DNA from: Ralstonia sp. A12 | Lineage (GTDB): Bacteria; Pseudomonadota; Gammaproteobacteria; Burkholderiales; Burkholderiaceae | Direction of reading: 5' to 3' | DNA length: 64,000 nt | Assembly: GCF_000801955.1 (NCBI RefSeq) | Contig: NZ_JSZO01000013.1 | Coordinates: 124,001-188,000, forward strand | Part shown: positions 55,587-64,000 of the stretch, one piece after another | How the letters are laid out: every line of letters starts with the position of its first letter | Numbering within the stretch: position 1 is the stretch's first letter | Notes under the pieces: generated by a model | What the model was told of the DNA's origin: nothing | What the model saw: the letters and a program-made list of their open reading frames with translations, nothing else | Databases searched by the model: none | Made by a program: the position numbers and the translations under genes

Positions 55587-55707
55587 GAGCCTGTCCACGA
55601 TCCTACTGCGCGCCCCGATCTTGGCCCTGCGATACTCGCCGTACCCGTGTACGGCTGCGTTTCTCGAGCCAATCTCAGGCCGCTCGCTACGGATCGTGAA
55701 CAGGTTC
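55587..55707. repeat. Short palindromic intergenic element (REP/MITE-like)
   Basis: Terminal inverted repeats gagcctgtccacgatc (55587-55602) and gatcgtgaacaggttc (55692-55707) match at 14 of 16 positions. Inside, cgtacccgtgtacg is a second dyad. Similar roughly 120-base elements are common between genes in Ralstonia and Burkholderia. It starts on the base after the fliT stop. Confidence 0.75.
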
Positions 55708-55733
55708 TAAGCAGGCGGCCTGCAGCACGCAGT

Positions 55734-56201
55734 TCAGCGGGGCTGCAACTCCCCCCACGACACCAGCACGCGCTGGATGCTGCGCGCGTAGGAATCGCGT
55801 TGCGCAGGCGTTTCGGAGTGGTACGCCCCGATGGCGCGCCATGTGTTTCCGTGACGAACCATTTTTTGCTTGAGCAGCCAGGCCGCCACGAACACGTTGA
55901 CGCAGGCATCGGTCAGCGCGCGGCGCGGTACGCCATAGCGCGCCAGCGTACTGAAATGAATCGAGTTGATCTGCGCCTGGCCGATGTCGACCGAGCCATC
56001 GGCGTTGCGGTGCACGGCATTCGGATCGCCCTTCGATTCAAACCACACGATGGCGCGTAGTACCGTCGGGTTGACGCCCTGGTAGGCGCCGGCCTGCTCA
56101 AAGCAATTGCCGGCCGCCTGGGCCGCGAAGCTGGCGGCGGCCAACAGCAGCGCCGCGCCAAGTTGTCCACAGATCAAGCGAAGGGTGGGGGTGGCGTGCA
56201 T
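55734..56201 (-). CDS. Lytic transglycosylase (SLT, IagB/VirB1-like)
   Basis: A protein of 155 residues. Signal LGAALLLAAASFAAQAAG, then the goose-type lysozyme fold: CFEQAGAYQGVNPTVLRAIV, catalytic Glu in WFESKGDPNAV, SVDIGQAQINSIHF, RYGVPRRALTDACVNVFVAA, GAYHSETP. Small stand-alone forms of this type serve secretion systems or pili by opening peptidoglycan. No such system is next to it here. Probably last gene of a three-gene unit with the two upstream genes. Confidence 0.9.
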   Translation of the reverse strand: MHATPTLRLICGQLGAALLLAAASFAAQAAGNCFEQAGAYQGVNPTVLRAIVWFESKGDPNAVHRNADGSVDIGQAQINSIHFSTLARYGVPRRALTDACVNVFVAAWLLKQKMVRHGNTWRAIGAYHSETPAQRDSYARSIQRVLVSWGELQPR

Positions 56202-56234
56202 GGCGGCGGGCTCCGGCTGGCGGTCGTTGAGTGG

Positions 56235-56576
56235 TTACTTCTGCAGGGCGGCTTCGAGTTGACGCTCAACGCCGACCAGATACGTATGCGACGCGTCCGA
56301 CACCACCATGCGCGGCACCGGCTCGGCCGCCTTGCGCACCTGCACGAAGGCAGCTTTGTGCTTGCCGCCCCGTGTACGGACTGCAGGCGCGGGTTCAACT
56401 TCGCTGCCGCCGCCGGGCGGCAGCATCGCCAGCGAGGGCAGGGGCGGATAGACCTTGTCGGCCGCAGCGGCAGCCGCGGTTGCCGGCATCAGGGAATCGG
56501 GCGGCGCGGCCAATGCAGAAGCCGGCACCGCCAGCAGACCGACAGTCAGCGGGAAGAGTAGATGGGTCATACGCAT
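56235..56576 (-). CDS. Exported protein of unknown function
   Basis: A protein of 113 residues. Signal HLLFPLTVGLLAVPASALA; the mature part is rich in Ala, Pro and Gly, with a C-terminal segment PRMVVSDASHTYLVGVERQL. I do not recognise the family. It lies 33 bases before the transglycosylase and 10 bases after the lipoprotein gene, same strand. Confidence 0.65.
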   Translation of the reverse strand: MRMTHLLFPLTVGLLAVPASALAAPPDSLMPATAAAAAADKVYPPLPSLAMLPPGGGSEVEPAPAVRTRGGKHKAAFVQVRKAAEPVPRMVVSDASHTYLVGVERQLEAALQK

Positions 56577-56586
56577 GACATTCCTC

Positions 56587-56967
56587 TTAATCCTGCGTGC
56601 GGATCGTCACGCTGTAAGGCTGGCTCGCGCTGACGGTCAGGTTTTCCAGGTGGACGTAACCGGCACGCTGCGCGGGCACGCCGTTCCAGAGCGCTTGGTT
56701 CAGGTAGCGGAAGTCTTGCGCCAGCGCGGCCACCTGAATGGTCGCGGGGCGCTTCTGCGCGGCAGCCAGTGCGCCGGCCTTGGTCAGCACGGCGGTCAGT
56801 TGCGGGTCGTGCGCGCCCAACGCATCGGGTGGAATGGTGAAGCTCATGACCTCACCTGCCGCTGCGGTGCGGGCGGTGGGGGAGGCTGGCGCTTGCGTCT
56901 GCAGTTGTGCACAGCCAACCAGTGCAAGCAGGGCCGCGCCGGCAATCAGCCTGGGCAGCGGCGTCAT
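56587..56967 (-). CDS. Lipoprotein of unknown function
   Basis: A protein of 126 residues from ATG 56967. PLPRLIAGAALLALVGC is a lipoprotein signal. Mature region has a beta-rich domain: EVMSFTIPPDALGAHDPQLT, ATIQVAALAQDFRYLNQALW, GYVHLENLTVSASQPYSVTI. First gene of the unit with the exported protein and transglycosylase. Function unknown; possibly cell-envelope. Confidence 0.7.
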   Translation of the reverse strand: MTPLPRLIAGAALLALVGCAQLQTQAPASPTARTAAAGEVMSFTIPPDALGAHDPQLTAVLTKAGALAAAQKRPATIQVAALAQDFRYLNQALWNGVPAQRAGYVHLENLTVSASQPYSVTIRTQD

Positions 56968-57362
56968 ATGGGAGAGAGTCCACATGGCGATCAGGAATCC
57001 GTGGATCGGACCCGCACTCTATCGGCGGGTCGCGTGCGTCAAAACGTCGAATTGCCCGGCTTTTATCGTCCATCCCAGGCGATGACTTGAGTAGCGCGTT
57101 GGCGGAAATCGCGAGGTGGAAATAGCATCACATCAAGGGGTGGCGAGCAAGCCAAGGCATGACCACTTTCGGGGTGAAGGGCGCACTTCAGGCGACCGAC
57201 AAATGCATCCCCCGTCGCAATCCTTGCAAGTGATTCAGGCGTTGCCTGGTGACTGCCTAGGCGTAAACACCAACCGGCCCCATTTCAGCGTTGGGTGCCT
57301 GCCGTGACACATTTGCGCGACCGCAAAGCCGCGCCTGCCCCCGCCGCTATAATCGGCGCACC
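56968..57362. other. Divergent intergenic region
   Basis: About 395 bases between the lipoprotein gene and the hydroxylase gene, without a gene I can support. It should contain both promoters; a few weak short inverted repeats only. Confidence 0.4.
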
Positions 57363-58646
57363 ATGAATACACCCGCGTTTTCCTCTCCCAAGTCGGCGCC
57401 GGCCTACCATCTGGCGGTGGTCGGTGGCGGTATCGTCGGGCGCGCGTGCGCGCTGCGGCTTGCGCAGATTGGCTTGCGCGTGGCGCTGATCGCGCCGCCC
57501 GCGCCGTCGCCTGCTCCGACCGGGCCTGATGCCTGGGACGCGCGCGTCTACGCGTTCTCGTCCAGCTCGCAGGCGCTGCTGGAGCAGTTGCGCATCTGGC
57601 CCGCACTCGACATGACGCGGGTGCAGCCGGTGCACGACATGCGCATCTTTGGCGATGATGCAGCCGCGCGTGGCGAGCACAGCCATTCCGATCTGCATTT
57701 CTCCGCCTACGCAGCCGGCGCGCCGCAACTGGCGTGGATTGCCGAATCCTCACTGGTCGAGCGCGCGCTGGAAACCGCACTGCGCTTCGCCCACACCGTG
57801 CAGACCTTCCAGCACGCTGCCACCGGTTTCGAAATGGAAGCCGACGCCGTGCGCCTGACCCTGGCCGATGGGCAGGTGATCCGCGCCGAATGCGTGATCG
57901 GTGCTGACGGCAAACACTCGTGGGTGCGCGAGCAGGCCGGCATTCAGGCGGAGGCGCGGCCGTATCGCCAGTTGGGCGTGGTCGCCAACTTCCAGGCCGA
58001 ACACTGGCATCAGGACACCGCATGGCAGTGGTTCCTCGGCACCTCCGCCGAGCAGGCTGCCGCAGCCGACGACGCCACGCCCGCGCGCGGCGAGATCCTC
58101 GCCATGCTGCCGTTGCCCGATCGACGTGTCTCGATGGTGTGGTCGGCCGATGAGAACCACGCGCGTGAACTGCTGGCCCTGTCGCCCGATGCGCTCTGCC
58201 GTGCGGTAGAGGCCGCCGCAGGTGGCGCCATCGCCGCCCGCTTTGGGCGCTTGTCGAACATCACACCCGCGCAGGGCTTCCCGTTGATCCTGCAGCACGC
58301 CAGCCGGGCGGTCGCACCGCGCGTGGCGCTGGTGGGCGATGCGGCCCATGTGATCCATCCGCTGGCCGGGCAGGGCATGAACCTGGGGCTGCGCGATGTC
58401 GCAGAAATTGGCAAGGTGATGGCGGAACGTGAAACCATGCGCGATCATGGCGATCTGAGGTTGTTGCGCCGTTACGAGCGTGCCCGCCGCGAAGACCTGC
58501 TCTCACTCACGGCCGCCACGGATGGTCTGCACAAGCTGTTCGCCCTGCCGGGCGCGCTGCCCCGCACGGTACGCAATGCGGGCATGCGCATGGTGGGCAT
58601 GACGCCATTCATCAAACGCTTATTGATTAAGCACGCGCTGGGTTGA
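57363..58646 (+). CDS. UbiH/UbiF-type FAD-dependent hydroxylase
   Basis: A protein of 427 residues from ATG 57363 (MNTPAFSSPKSAPAYHLAVV). FAD site VVGGGIVGRACALRLAQIGL, DG motif IGADGKHSWVREQAG, GD motif RVALVGDAAHVIHPLAGQGM with NLGLRDVAEIGK. This family hydroxylates the ubiquinone ring. UbiH, UbiI and UbiF cannot be separated here. dsbC follows 36 bases downstream. Confidence 0.9.
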   Translation: MNTPAFSSPKSAPAYHLAVVGGGIVGRACALRLAQIGLRVALIAPPAPSPAPTGPDAWDARVYAFSSSSQALLEQLRIWPALDMTRVQPVHDMRIFGDDAAARGEHSHSDLHFSAYAAGAPQLAWIAESSLVERALETALRFAHTVQTFQHAATGFEMEADAVRLTLADGQVIRAECVIGADGKHSWVREQAGIQAEARPYRQLGVVANFQAEHWHQDTAWQWFLGTSAEQAAAADDATPARGEILAMLPLPDRRVSMVWSADENHARELLALSPDALCRAVEAAAGGAIAARFGRLSNITPAQGFPLILQHASRAVAPRVALVGDAAHVIHPLAGQGMNLGLRDVAEIGKVMAERETMRDHGDLRLLRRYERARREDLLSLTAATDGLHKLFALPGALPRTVRNAGMRMVGMTPFIKRLLIKHALG

Positions 58647-58682
58647 TGCATCATCAGCGCTTTCGGGGTTTCTGGAGCTTTT

Positions 58683-59429
58683 ATGTCGTTTCGTATTCGG
58701 GTGGCGGCCATCGCCTCGGCGGTGACTGTGGCCGCCATTGGCGCGGGTTACATGCTGAGCGCCGGTGCGGCTGAACCCGCACTGGACAAGGTCAAGGCCG
58801 CCGTGCAGAAGGCCCTGGGCTCCAACGTGGAGATCAAGAGCGTCACCAAGTCGCCGCTGGCCGGCCTGTACGAGATCAACCTCGGTAGCCAGGTCGTCTA
58901 CAGCGATGCCACCGGCCGCTACGTCCTGAACGGCGACCTGCTCGACACGCAGACCGCCACCAACCTCACGCAAGAGCGCCTGGCCGAGCTGAACCGCATC
59001 AAGTGGTCCGACCTGCCGCTGGACCGCGCCGTGAAGTGGGTCAAGGGCAACGGCGCACGCAAGATCGCCGTGTTCTCCGACCCGAACTGCCCGTACTGCC
59101 ACAAGCTGGAGCAGATGCTCACGCAGGTCGACAACATCACGGTCTACACCTTCCTGTTCCCGATCCTGTCGGAAGACTCGAACACCAAGTCCAAGCAGAT
59201 CTGGTGCTCGGCCGACCGGGCCAAGGCCTGGCGCGACTGGATGACCGCCAAGACCGCCCCGAGCGGCGCCGGCACCTGCGACACGCCGCTGGAAGCCAAC
59301 CTGAAGCTGGGCCAGCAGCTCAACGTGACCGGCACGCCGGCCATCATCTTCCCCGACGGCTCGCGCGCTCCGGGCCTGATCGATGCGGCCACGCTGGAGC
59401 GTAAGTTCGCCGCACTCAAGAAGTCGTAA
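58683..59429 (+). CDS. dsbC: Thiol:disulfide interchange protein DsbC
   Basis: A protein of 248 residues. N-terminal signal (AVTVAAIGAGYMLSAGAAEP), a dimerisation domain (about 30-95: ALGSNVEIKSVTKSPLAGLY), then the thioredoxin-like domain with active site CPYC (136-139, in FSDPNCPYCHKLEQ) and the cis-Pro loop VTGTPAIIFPDGSRAPG. It isomerises wrong disulphides in the periplasm and needs DsbD. Cysteine-rich exported proteins of the island could be clients. A terminator follows. Confidence 0.95.
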   Translation: MSFRIRVAAIASAVTVAAIGAGYMLSAGAAEPALDKVKAAVQKALGSNVEIKSVTKSPLAGLYEINLGSQVVYSDATGRYVLNGDLLDTQTATNLTQERLAELNRIKWSDLPLDRAVKWVKGNGARKIAVFSDPNCPYCHKLEQMLTQVDNITVYTFLFPILSEDSNTKSKQIWCSADRAKAWRDWMTAKTAPSGAGTCDTPLEANLKLGQQLNVTGTPAIIFPDGSRAPGLIDAATLERKFAALKKS

Positions 59430-59440
59430 GCCACACCATG

Positions 59441-59468
59441 AAAGCGCCGGTTCTTCCGGCGCTTTTTC
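59441..59468 (+). terminator. Terminator of dsbC
   Basis: aaagcgccgg-ttctt-ccggcgctttttc: 10 base pairs then T-run. Confidence 0.9.
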
Positions 59469-59514
59469 TTTGGGCGTTCGCATTACAACAATCACAACAC
59501 CATCGGAGACCTTC

Positions 59515-60531
59515 ATGTCGTTTCGCGCGCTGATGCTGAAAAAACAGGACGGCGGGCCGCTGGCCCACATCGTGGACCTCGATGATGCGGCGCTGTCTTC
59601 GCCCGAGGCGCGCGCCAACGACGTGACCGCTGGTGACGTGCTGATCCGCGTGGACTGGTCGACCATCAACTACAAGGACGGCCTCGCCATCACCGGCCGC
59701 GGCCCCGTCGTGCGCAAGTGGCCGATGGTGGCCGGCATTGACGGTGCGGGCGTGGTGCTGGAGTCGTCGCATCCGGGCTGGAAGACGGGCGATGCGGTGG
59801 TGCTCAACGGCTGGGGCGTCGGCGAGGCACACTGGGGCTGCCTCGCGCAGCGCGCACGCCTGTCGGGCGACTGGCTGGTCGCGTTGCCGGCGGGGCTGGA
59901 CGTGCGCCAAGCCATGGCGATCGGCACGGCGGGCTACACGGCGATGCTGTCGGTGCTCGCGCTGGAGCGCGCTGGCGTGAAACCGGGCGACGGCGAGGTG
60001 CTGGTGACGGGCGCGTCGGGCGGTGTCGGCTCGGTCGCCATCGCGCTGCTGGGCAAGCTTGGGTATCGCGTGGTCGCCTCCACCGGTAAGACGAGCGAGG
60101 CGGATTTCCTGCGCGCGCTGGGCGCCGCCGATGTAATTGACCGCGCGGAGCTGTCCGCACCCGGCAAACCGCTGCAGAAGGAGCGCTGGGCCGCGGTGGT
60201 CGACTCGGTCGGCTCGCACACGCTGGTCAATGCCTGCGCGCAAGTGCGTTACGGCGGCGTGGTCACAGCGTGCGGGCTGGCACAGGGCATGGATTTTCCG
60301 GCCACCGTCGCGCCGTTCATCCTGCGTGGCGTGACGCTGTGCGGCATCGACAGCGTGATGGCGCCGCGTGCGTTGCGCCAGACAGCGTGGCAACGCCTGG
60401 CCACTGATCTGCTGCCCGATCGCCTGGAGGCCATCACGCGTGAGGTGACGCTCTCGGAGGCTATCGACGCGGCGCATGACATCATGGCCGGCAAGATGCG
60501 CGGGCGCGTGGTCGTCGACGTCAACCGTTAG
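59515..60531 (+). CDS. acuI: AcuI/YhdH-type acrylyl-CoA reductase (MDR family)
   Basis: A protein of 338 residues from ATG 59515, tcggaga 7 bases upstream. MDR fold without zinc ligands: VDWSTINYKDGLAITGRGPV, VAGIDGAGVVLESSHPGWK, NADPH site VLVTGASGGVGSVAIALLGK. GWGVGEAHWGCLAQRARLSG is typical of AcuI/YhdH, which reduces acryloyl-CoA and related quinone-like substrates. Single gene. Confidence 0.9.
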   Translation: MSFRALMLKKQDGGPLAHIVDLDDAALSSPEARANDVTAGDVLIRVDWSTINYKDGLAITGRGPVVRKWPMVAGIDGAGVVLESSHPGWKTGDAVVLNGWGVGEAHWGCLAQRARLSGDWLVALPAGLDVRQAMAIGTAGYTAMLSVLALERAGVKPGDGEVLVTGASGGVGSVAIALLGKLGYRVVASTGKTSEADFLRALGAADVIDRAELSAPGKPLQKERWAAVVDSVGSHTLVNACAQVRYGGVVTACGLAQGMDFPATVAPFILRGVTLCGIDSVMAPRALRQTAWQRLATDLLPDRLEAITREVTLSEAIDAAHDIMAGKMRGRVVVDVNR

Positions 60532-60590
60532 GCGGATTTCCGGACGATTTGCTTTCGGCAGCATGGGACGGCAACGCTACAATGTCCGCC

Positions 60591-62468
60591 ATGAAGCCGA
60601 TCCGCTACACCATCGCCCCCGCCGCGCCCGAGGCGCACGTTTTCACCGTCACCGTCACGGTCGATTCGCCTGATCCACAGGGACAGCGCTTCTCATTGCC
60701 GGCGTGGATTCCGGGCAGCTACATGATCCGGGAGTTCGCGCGCAACATCGTGCGCATCGAGGCATCGTCGGGCGATCGGCCGGTGCGCCTGACCAAGGTC
60801 GATAAGGACACCTGGTGGGCCACGCCGTGCAGCGGGCCGCTGACGGTTTCGTATGACGTCTACGCGTGGGACCTGTCGGTGCGGGCCGCGCACCTGGACG
60901 CCACGCACGGCTTCTTCAACGGTACGTCGGTCTTCCTGCGCGTGGAAGGCGCCGACGACCAGCGCTGCCTGATCGACATCCAGCCGCCGGCCGGCGACGC
61001 CTACCGAGGCTGGCGCGTTGCCACCGCACTGCGCGAGGCCACGGGCCGCATCCAGGGCAAGGCTGGCGCCAAGCGCTACGGCTTCGGTTGGTACGAAGCC
61101 GCCGATTACGACGAGCTGATCGACCACCCCGTCGAGATGGGCACCTTCGAGATGGTCTCGTTCGAGGCCTGCGGTGCGCAGCACGACGCCGTCTTCACCG
61201 GCCGCGTGCCCAACCTCGACCTGGAGCGCATCGCCCGCGACTTCCAGCGCATTTGCGAAGCGCAGATCCGCCTGTTCGAGCCGCAGACGGCCACGGCACC
61301 GTTCCTCGACAGCAACCGCCGCTACGTCTTCATGACGATGGTGACGACCGATGGCTACGGCGGCCTGGAGCACCGCGCCAGCACCGCACTGATGTGCGCA
61401 CGCGGTGATCTGCCCGTAACCGGCCGCGACGAGACCACCGAGGGCTACCGCACCTTCCTCGGCCTCGTCAGCCACGAGTATTTCCACACCTGGAACGTCA
61501 AGCGCATCAAGCCGGCCACCTTCGTGCCGTACGCGCTCGACCGCGAGGTGCACACGCCGCTGCTGTGGCTGTTCGAAGGTTTCACCAGCTACTACGACGA
61601 CCTGATGCTGGTGCGCTCGGGGTTGATTTCCGAGGCGCAGTACCTGGAGATGGTTGCCAAGACCTGGAACGGCGTACTGCGCGGCAGCGGCCGCCTGAAG
61701 CAGAGCGTGGCCGAAAGCTCGTTCGACGCGTGGACCAAGTACTACCGCCAGGATGAGAACGCCCCCAACGCCATCGTTAGCTACTACACCAAGGGTTCAC
61801 TGGTGGCGCTGGCACTGGACCTGACGATCCGCACGCAGACCGATGGCGCCACGTCGCTCGACGACGTGATGCGCGCCCTGTGGGTCACCTACGGCCGCGA
61901 CTTCTACGCTGCCGGCCACGCGCAGCGCGGTGTGACCGAAGCCGGGCTGATCGCCCTGATGGAAGAGGTCACCGGCCTGCGCCTGCGCACACTGGTGCGC
62001 CAACTGACCGAGGGGCGCGATGATCCGCCGCTGCCGGCGCTGTTCAAGGCGATGGGCGTGAGCGCCACGCGCAAGGCGGCCGAGACGGCGCTTGCCCTGG
62101 GCGTCAAGTCTGGCGCCGAGAACGGTTTCGTCAAGCTGCAGCAGGTGCTTGACGGCAGCCCGGCACAGCGTGCCGGCCTGTCTGCCGGTGACCTGATCGT
62201 TGCCGTGGACGGCCTGCGCGTGCCGGCCGGCCAGCTCGACAAGACCATGGCGCGCCATCGTGCCGGCGATACGGTGTCCGTGCATGTGTTCCGTCGCGAC
62301 GAGCTGATGGCGTTGGACGTCACGCTCGCCACCGACGCCACGCCGCAGTTCACGCTGGCACTGGCGTCCGATCCGTCGCCGCTGCGCTCGGCATGGTTGG
62401 GCAAGCGCGCCGCTGGCCGCAAGGTTGTGCGTGATGCGCGCGCCGCACGCGGCAAGTCGGTCGCCTGA
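60591..62468 (+). CDS. M61-family glycyl aminopeptidase with PDZ domain
   Basis: A protein of 625 residues from ATG 60591 (ATG 60582 in frame). N-terminal beta domain (IRYTIAPAAPEAHVFTVTVT, AWIPGSYMIREFARNIVRIE), zinc site HEYFH near 295 (LVSHEYFHTWNVKRIKP) with downstream Glu in LLWLFEGFTSYYD, helical domain, then a PDZ domain (about 495-580; GSPAQRAGLSAGDLIVAVDG). M61 members release N-terminal glycine; no signal peptide is visible, so cytoplasmic. Confidence 0.93.
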   Translation: MKPIRYTIAPAAPEAHVFTVTVTVDSPDPQGQRFSLPAWIPGSYMIREFARNIVRIEASSGDRPVRLTKVDKDTWWATPCSGPLTVSYDVYAWDLSVRAAHLDATHGFFNGTSVFLRVEGADDQRCLIDIQPPAGDAYRGWRVATALREATGRIQGKAGAKRYGFGWYEAADYDELIDHPVEMGTFEMVSFEACGAQHDAVFTGRVPNLDLERIARDFQRICEAQIRLFEPQTATAPFLDSNRRYVFMTMVTTDGYGGLEHRASTALMCARGDLPVTGRDETTEGYRTFLGLVSHEYFHTWNVKRIKPATFVPYALDREVHTPLLWLFEGFTSYYDDLMLVRSGLISEAQYLEMVAKTWNGVLRGSGRLKQSVAESSFDAWTKYYRQDENAPNAIVSYYTKGSLVALALDLTIRTQTDGATSLDDVMRALWVTYGRDFYAAGHAQRGVTEAGLIALMEEVTGLRLRTLVRQLTEGRDDPPLPALFKAMGVSATRKAAETALALGVKSGAENGFVKLQQVLDGSPAQRAGLSAGDLIVAVDGLRVPAGQLDKTMARHRAGDTVSVHVFRRDELMALDVTLATDATPQFTLALASDPSPLRSAWLGKRAAGRKVVRDARAARGKSVA

Positions 62469-62480
62469 TCTGCGCAGCCG

Positions 62481-64000
62481 ATGGACTACGCCCACGATCC
62501 ACGCACCTTCCTCTACAGCCACTACGTATCGCGCGGCATCCGCACCGCCACCGGCGTGATTGGCCTGACGCTGCTCGCGCTCTCGGTGATGGAGCTGCAG
62601 GGCGCGATGGTGGTGTCGATCGGTGCGCTGTGCACCAGCCTGATGGACTTGCCCAGCCCGCTGCGGCACAAGTTCAACGAGATGATGGCGTGCGTGCTGC
62701 TGACCACCGCCGTCACCTTTATCGTGGCGGTGGCGACACCCTATGCGGTTCTGCCGGTGGTGATCGTGCTGGTCACCTTCCTGGCCGGGATGATGGTGGC
62801 GTACGGCAACAAGACGATGCCGCTGCAGTTCGCGGCGCTGTTCGTCATGACGCTCACCTTTACTGAGGAATTCGCCTTCCGCGAGGCGGTGGAGCACACC
62901 GCGCAGTTCTTCCTCGGCGCCATGGGCTACATGGCTTTTGCGATGGCGGTGGCGTGGGGCCAGCGCCGCCGCATCAAAGAGCAGGTGCTGGCCGAGTGCC
63001 TGTACGAGCTGGCCGTCTATGTGGAGCGCAAGGCCGGCTTTTACGACGCGTCGCAGGATTTCGACGATCAGTTCAACGCGCTGGTGCGCCAGCAGATCTC
63101 GGTGGCCGACAAGCAGCAGGTGGCGCGCGACTTCGTCTTTCGCGACAACCGCACGGCCAGCGACGGACGCCTCGTGCAGATCCACATGCGGATGCTCGAC
63201 ATCTACGAGTACCTGCTGTCGTCCAACACTGACTACCCGCTCCTGCGCCAATGGCTGGCCGATGCCGAAATCCTGCGCCTGCTGCACGGGATCATCGAAC
63301 GCCTGCGCCAGGACATCGAAGGCGTTGCCTATGCCGTGGGCCGCGACCGTCCGTCGCCCACGCCGATGTCGTACGAGCAGGAGATGGCCGCCATCGATGC
63401 GGCGTTTGAGGAGGTGCAGCACGGTCACCACGGGATTCCAATCGAGGCCATTGCCGCGTTAGAGGAATCGATTGCCACCGTGCGTGGTGCCATCCGCCTG
63501 ATGGCGCAACTGCACGCGGCCACGGCCACGCCGGTTGAGCTGTCCAAGGTGCTGCTGCGCCCGGACATGACGCCGTTCCTGACGCGCCAGAAGTACGAGC
63601 TGCGGCTGGTGCTGGAAGAGCTGACGTGGCGCTCGCCGGTGCTGCGCTTTGCGCTGCGCATCTCGATGGCGGTTGCCGCGGGGTTGTGGATTGCCGACCA
63701 TCTGCCGTACACGTCGCACGGCTACTGGGTCTTGCTGACCATCGTCGTGATCCTCAAGCCGACCTTCAGCATGACGCGCCAGCGCAACTTCGACCGGGTG
63801 CTCGGCACGCTGATCGGTTGCGTGATTGCAGCGGTGATCCTGCGGTTCACGCACTCGACGTGGATCCTGATGGGCGTGCTGTACCTGTCCACTGCCGCCA
63901 GCGCCGCATTTGTCACCATCAAATACCGCTATACGGCCATCGCTGCGTGCGTGCAGGTGCTCATCCAGATCAACCTGCTACTGCCGGGCAGCAAGGGCGC
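62481..64000 (+). CDS. FUSC/YccS-like membrane protein, cut by the window edge
   Basis: The frame is open from ATG 62481 to the right edge (506 residues, no stop). Several hydrophobic helices at 15-140 (GVIGLTLLALSVMELQGAMV, MMACVLLTTAVTFIVAVATP, FVMTLTFTEEFAFREAVEHT), a long soluble, helical middle (145-390), then further membrane segments from about 393 (FALRISMAVAAGLWIADHLP, VLLTIVVILKPTFSMTRQRN, the FUSC signature). FUSC proteins resemble aromatic acid exporters such as AaeB. Starts 12 bases after the peptidase gene. The C-terminal part lies outside. Confidence 0.88.
   Translation, partial: MDYAHDPRTFLYSHYVSRGIRTATGVIGLTLLALSVMELQGAMVVSIGALCTSLMDLPSPLRHKFNEMMACVLLTTAVTFIVAVATPYAVLPVVIVLVTFLAGMMVAYGNKTMPLQFAALFVMTLTFTEEFAFREAVEHTAQFFLGAMGYMAFAMAVAWGQRRRIKEQVLAECLYELAVYVERKAGFYDASQDFDDQFNALVRQQISVADKQQVARDFVFRDNRTASDGRLVQIHMRMLDIYEYLLSSNTDYPLLRQWLADAEILRLLHGIIERLRQDIEGVAYAVGRDRPSPTPMSYEQEMAAIDAAFEEVQHGHHGIPIEAIAALEESIATVRGAIRLMAQLHAATATPVELSKVLLRPDMTPFLTRQKYELRLVLEELTWRSPVLRFALRISMAVAAGLWIADHLPYTSHGYWVLLTIVVILKPTFSMTRQRNFDRVLGTLIGCVIAAVILRFTHSTWILMGVLYLSTAASAAFVTIKYRYTAIAACVQVLIQINLLLPGSKG

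Overview
The window is high-GC beta-proteobacterial chromosome, most likely Ralstonia or a close relative. The basis is the block hemA-prfA-prmC-grxD-ubiX, opgGH, a cyoABCD quinol oxidase, a FecI/FecR/TonB-receptor unit and overall codon use. No rRNA gene, complete tRNA gene or CRISPR array is present.

Bases 1-16173 look like the right-hand part of a genomic island. Its right edge is a tyrosine integrase (14502-15926) beside a displaced 3' piece of a tRNA-Thr(TGT) gene (16124-16173) with the old tRNA terminator behind it. The left edge is outside the window. The cargo has two parts. On the minus strand is a tightly overlapping operon: a lipoprotein secretin with a C-terminal cohesin-like domain, a PilO/GspM-like and a PilP/GspC-like inner-membrane protein, three pseudopilins, and an exported YD-repeat (Rhs) protein that runs off the left edge. 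On the plus strand, divergent from the secretin, are three more exported YD-repeat proteins and a SUKH-type immunity gene. Two of the three end at the same point in the middle of a normal Rhs protein. The third starts there with its own signal peptide and carries the Rhs core end plus an HNH nuclease tip. I read this as an Rhs toxin made as separately exported halves and possibly released through a T2SS/type IV pilus-like machine. It is my main candidate for an undescribed system. The 8-kb toxin cassette is flanked by 461-bp direct repeats made of the secretin's 5' end, so recombination could remove it and leave the secretin intact.

From 16.2 to 25.3 kb is a metal-uptake region: an OprB-like porin and an Nramp-related transporter, each preceded by a similar short leader ORF and hairpin, then a TonB-dependent siderophore receptor with its FecR and FecI regulators behind a Fur-box-like site.

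From 25.9 kb onward the genes are mostly core housekeeping. They are cyoABCD, ettA, a CDGSH protein and a YbaK-like deacylase, opgGH (osmoregulated glucans), ubiX, grxD, prmC, prfA and hemA, and two exported proteins of unknown role. Next come a polar amino acid ABC transporter followed by an MFS transporter, ychF, an EamA/DUF2182/DUF1326 set, a lone fliT, and a small lytic-transglycosylase operon. The window ends with a UbiH-like hydroxylase, dsbC, an AcuI-like reductase, an M61 peptidase and an FUSC-type membrane protein cut by the right edge. Several clear rho-independent terminators separate these units.
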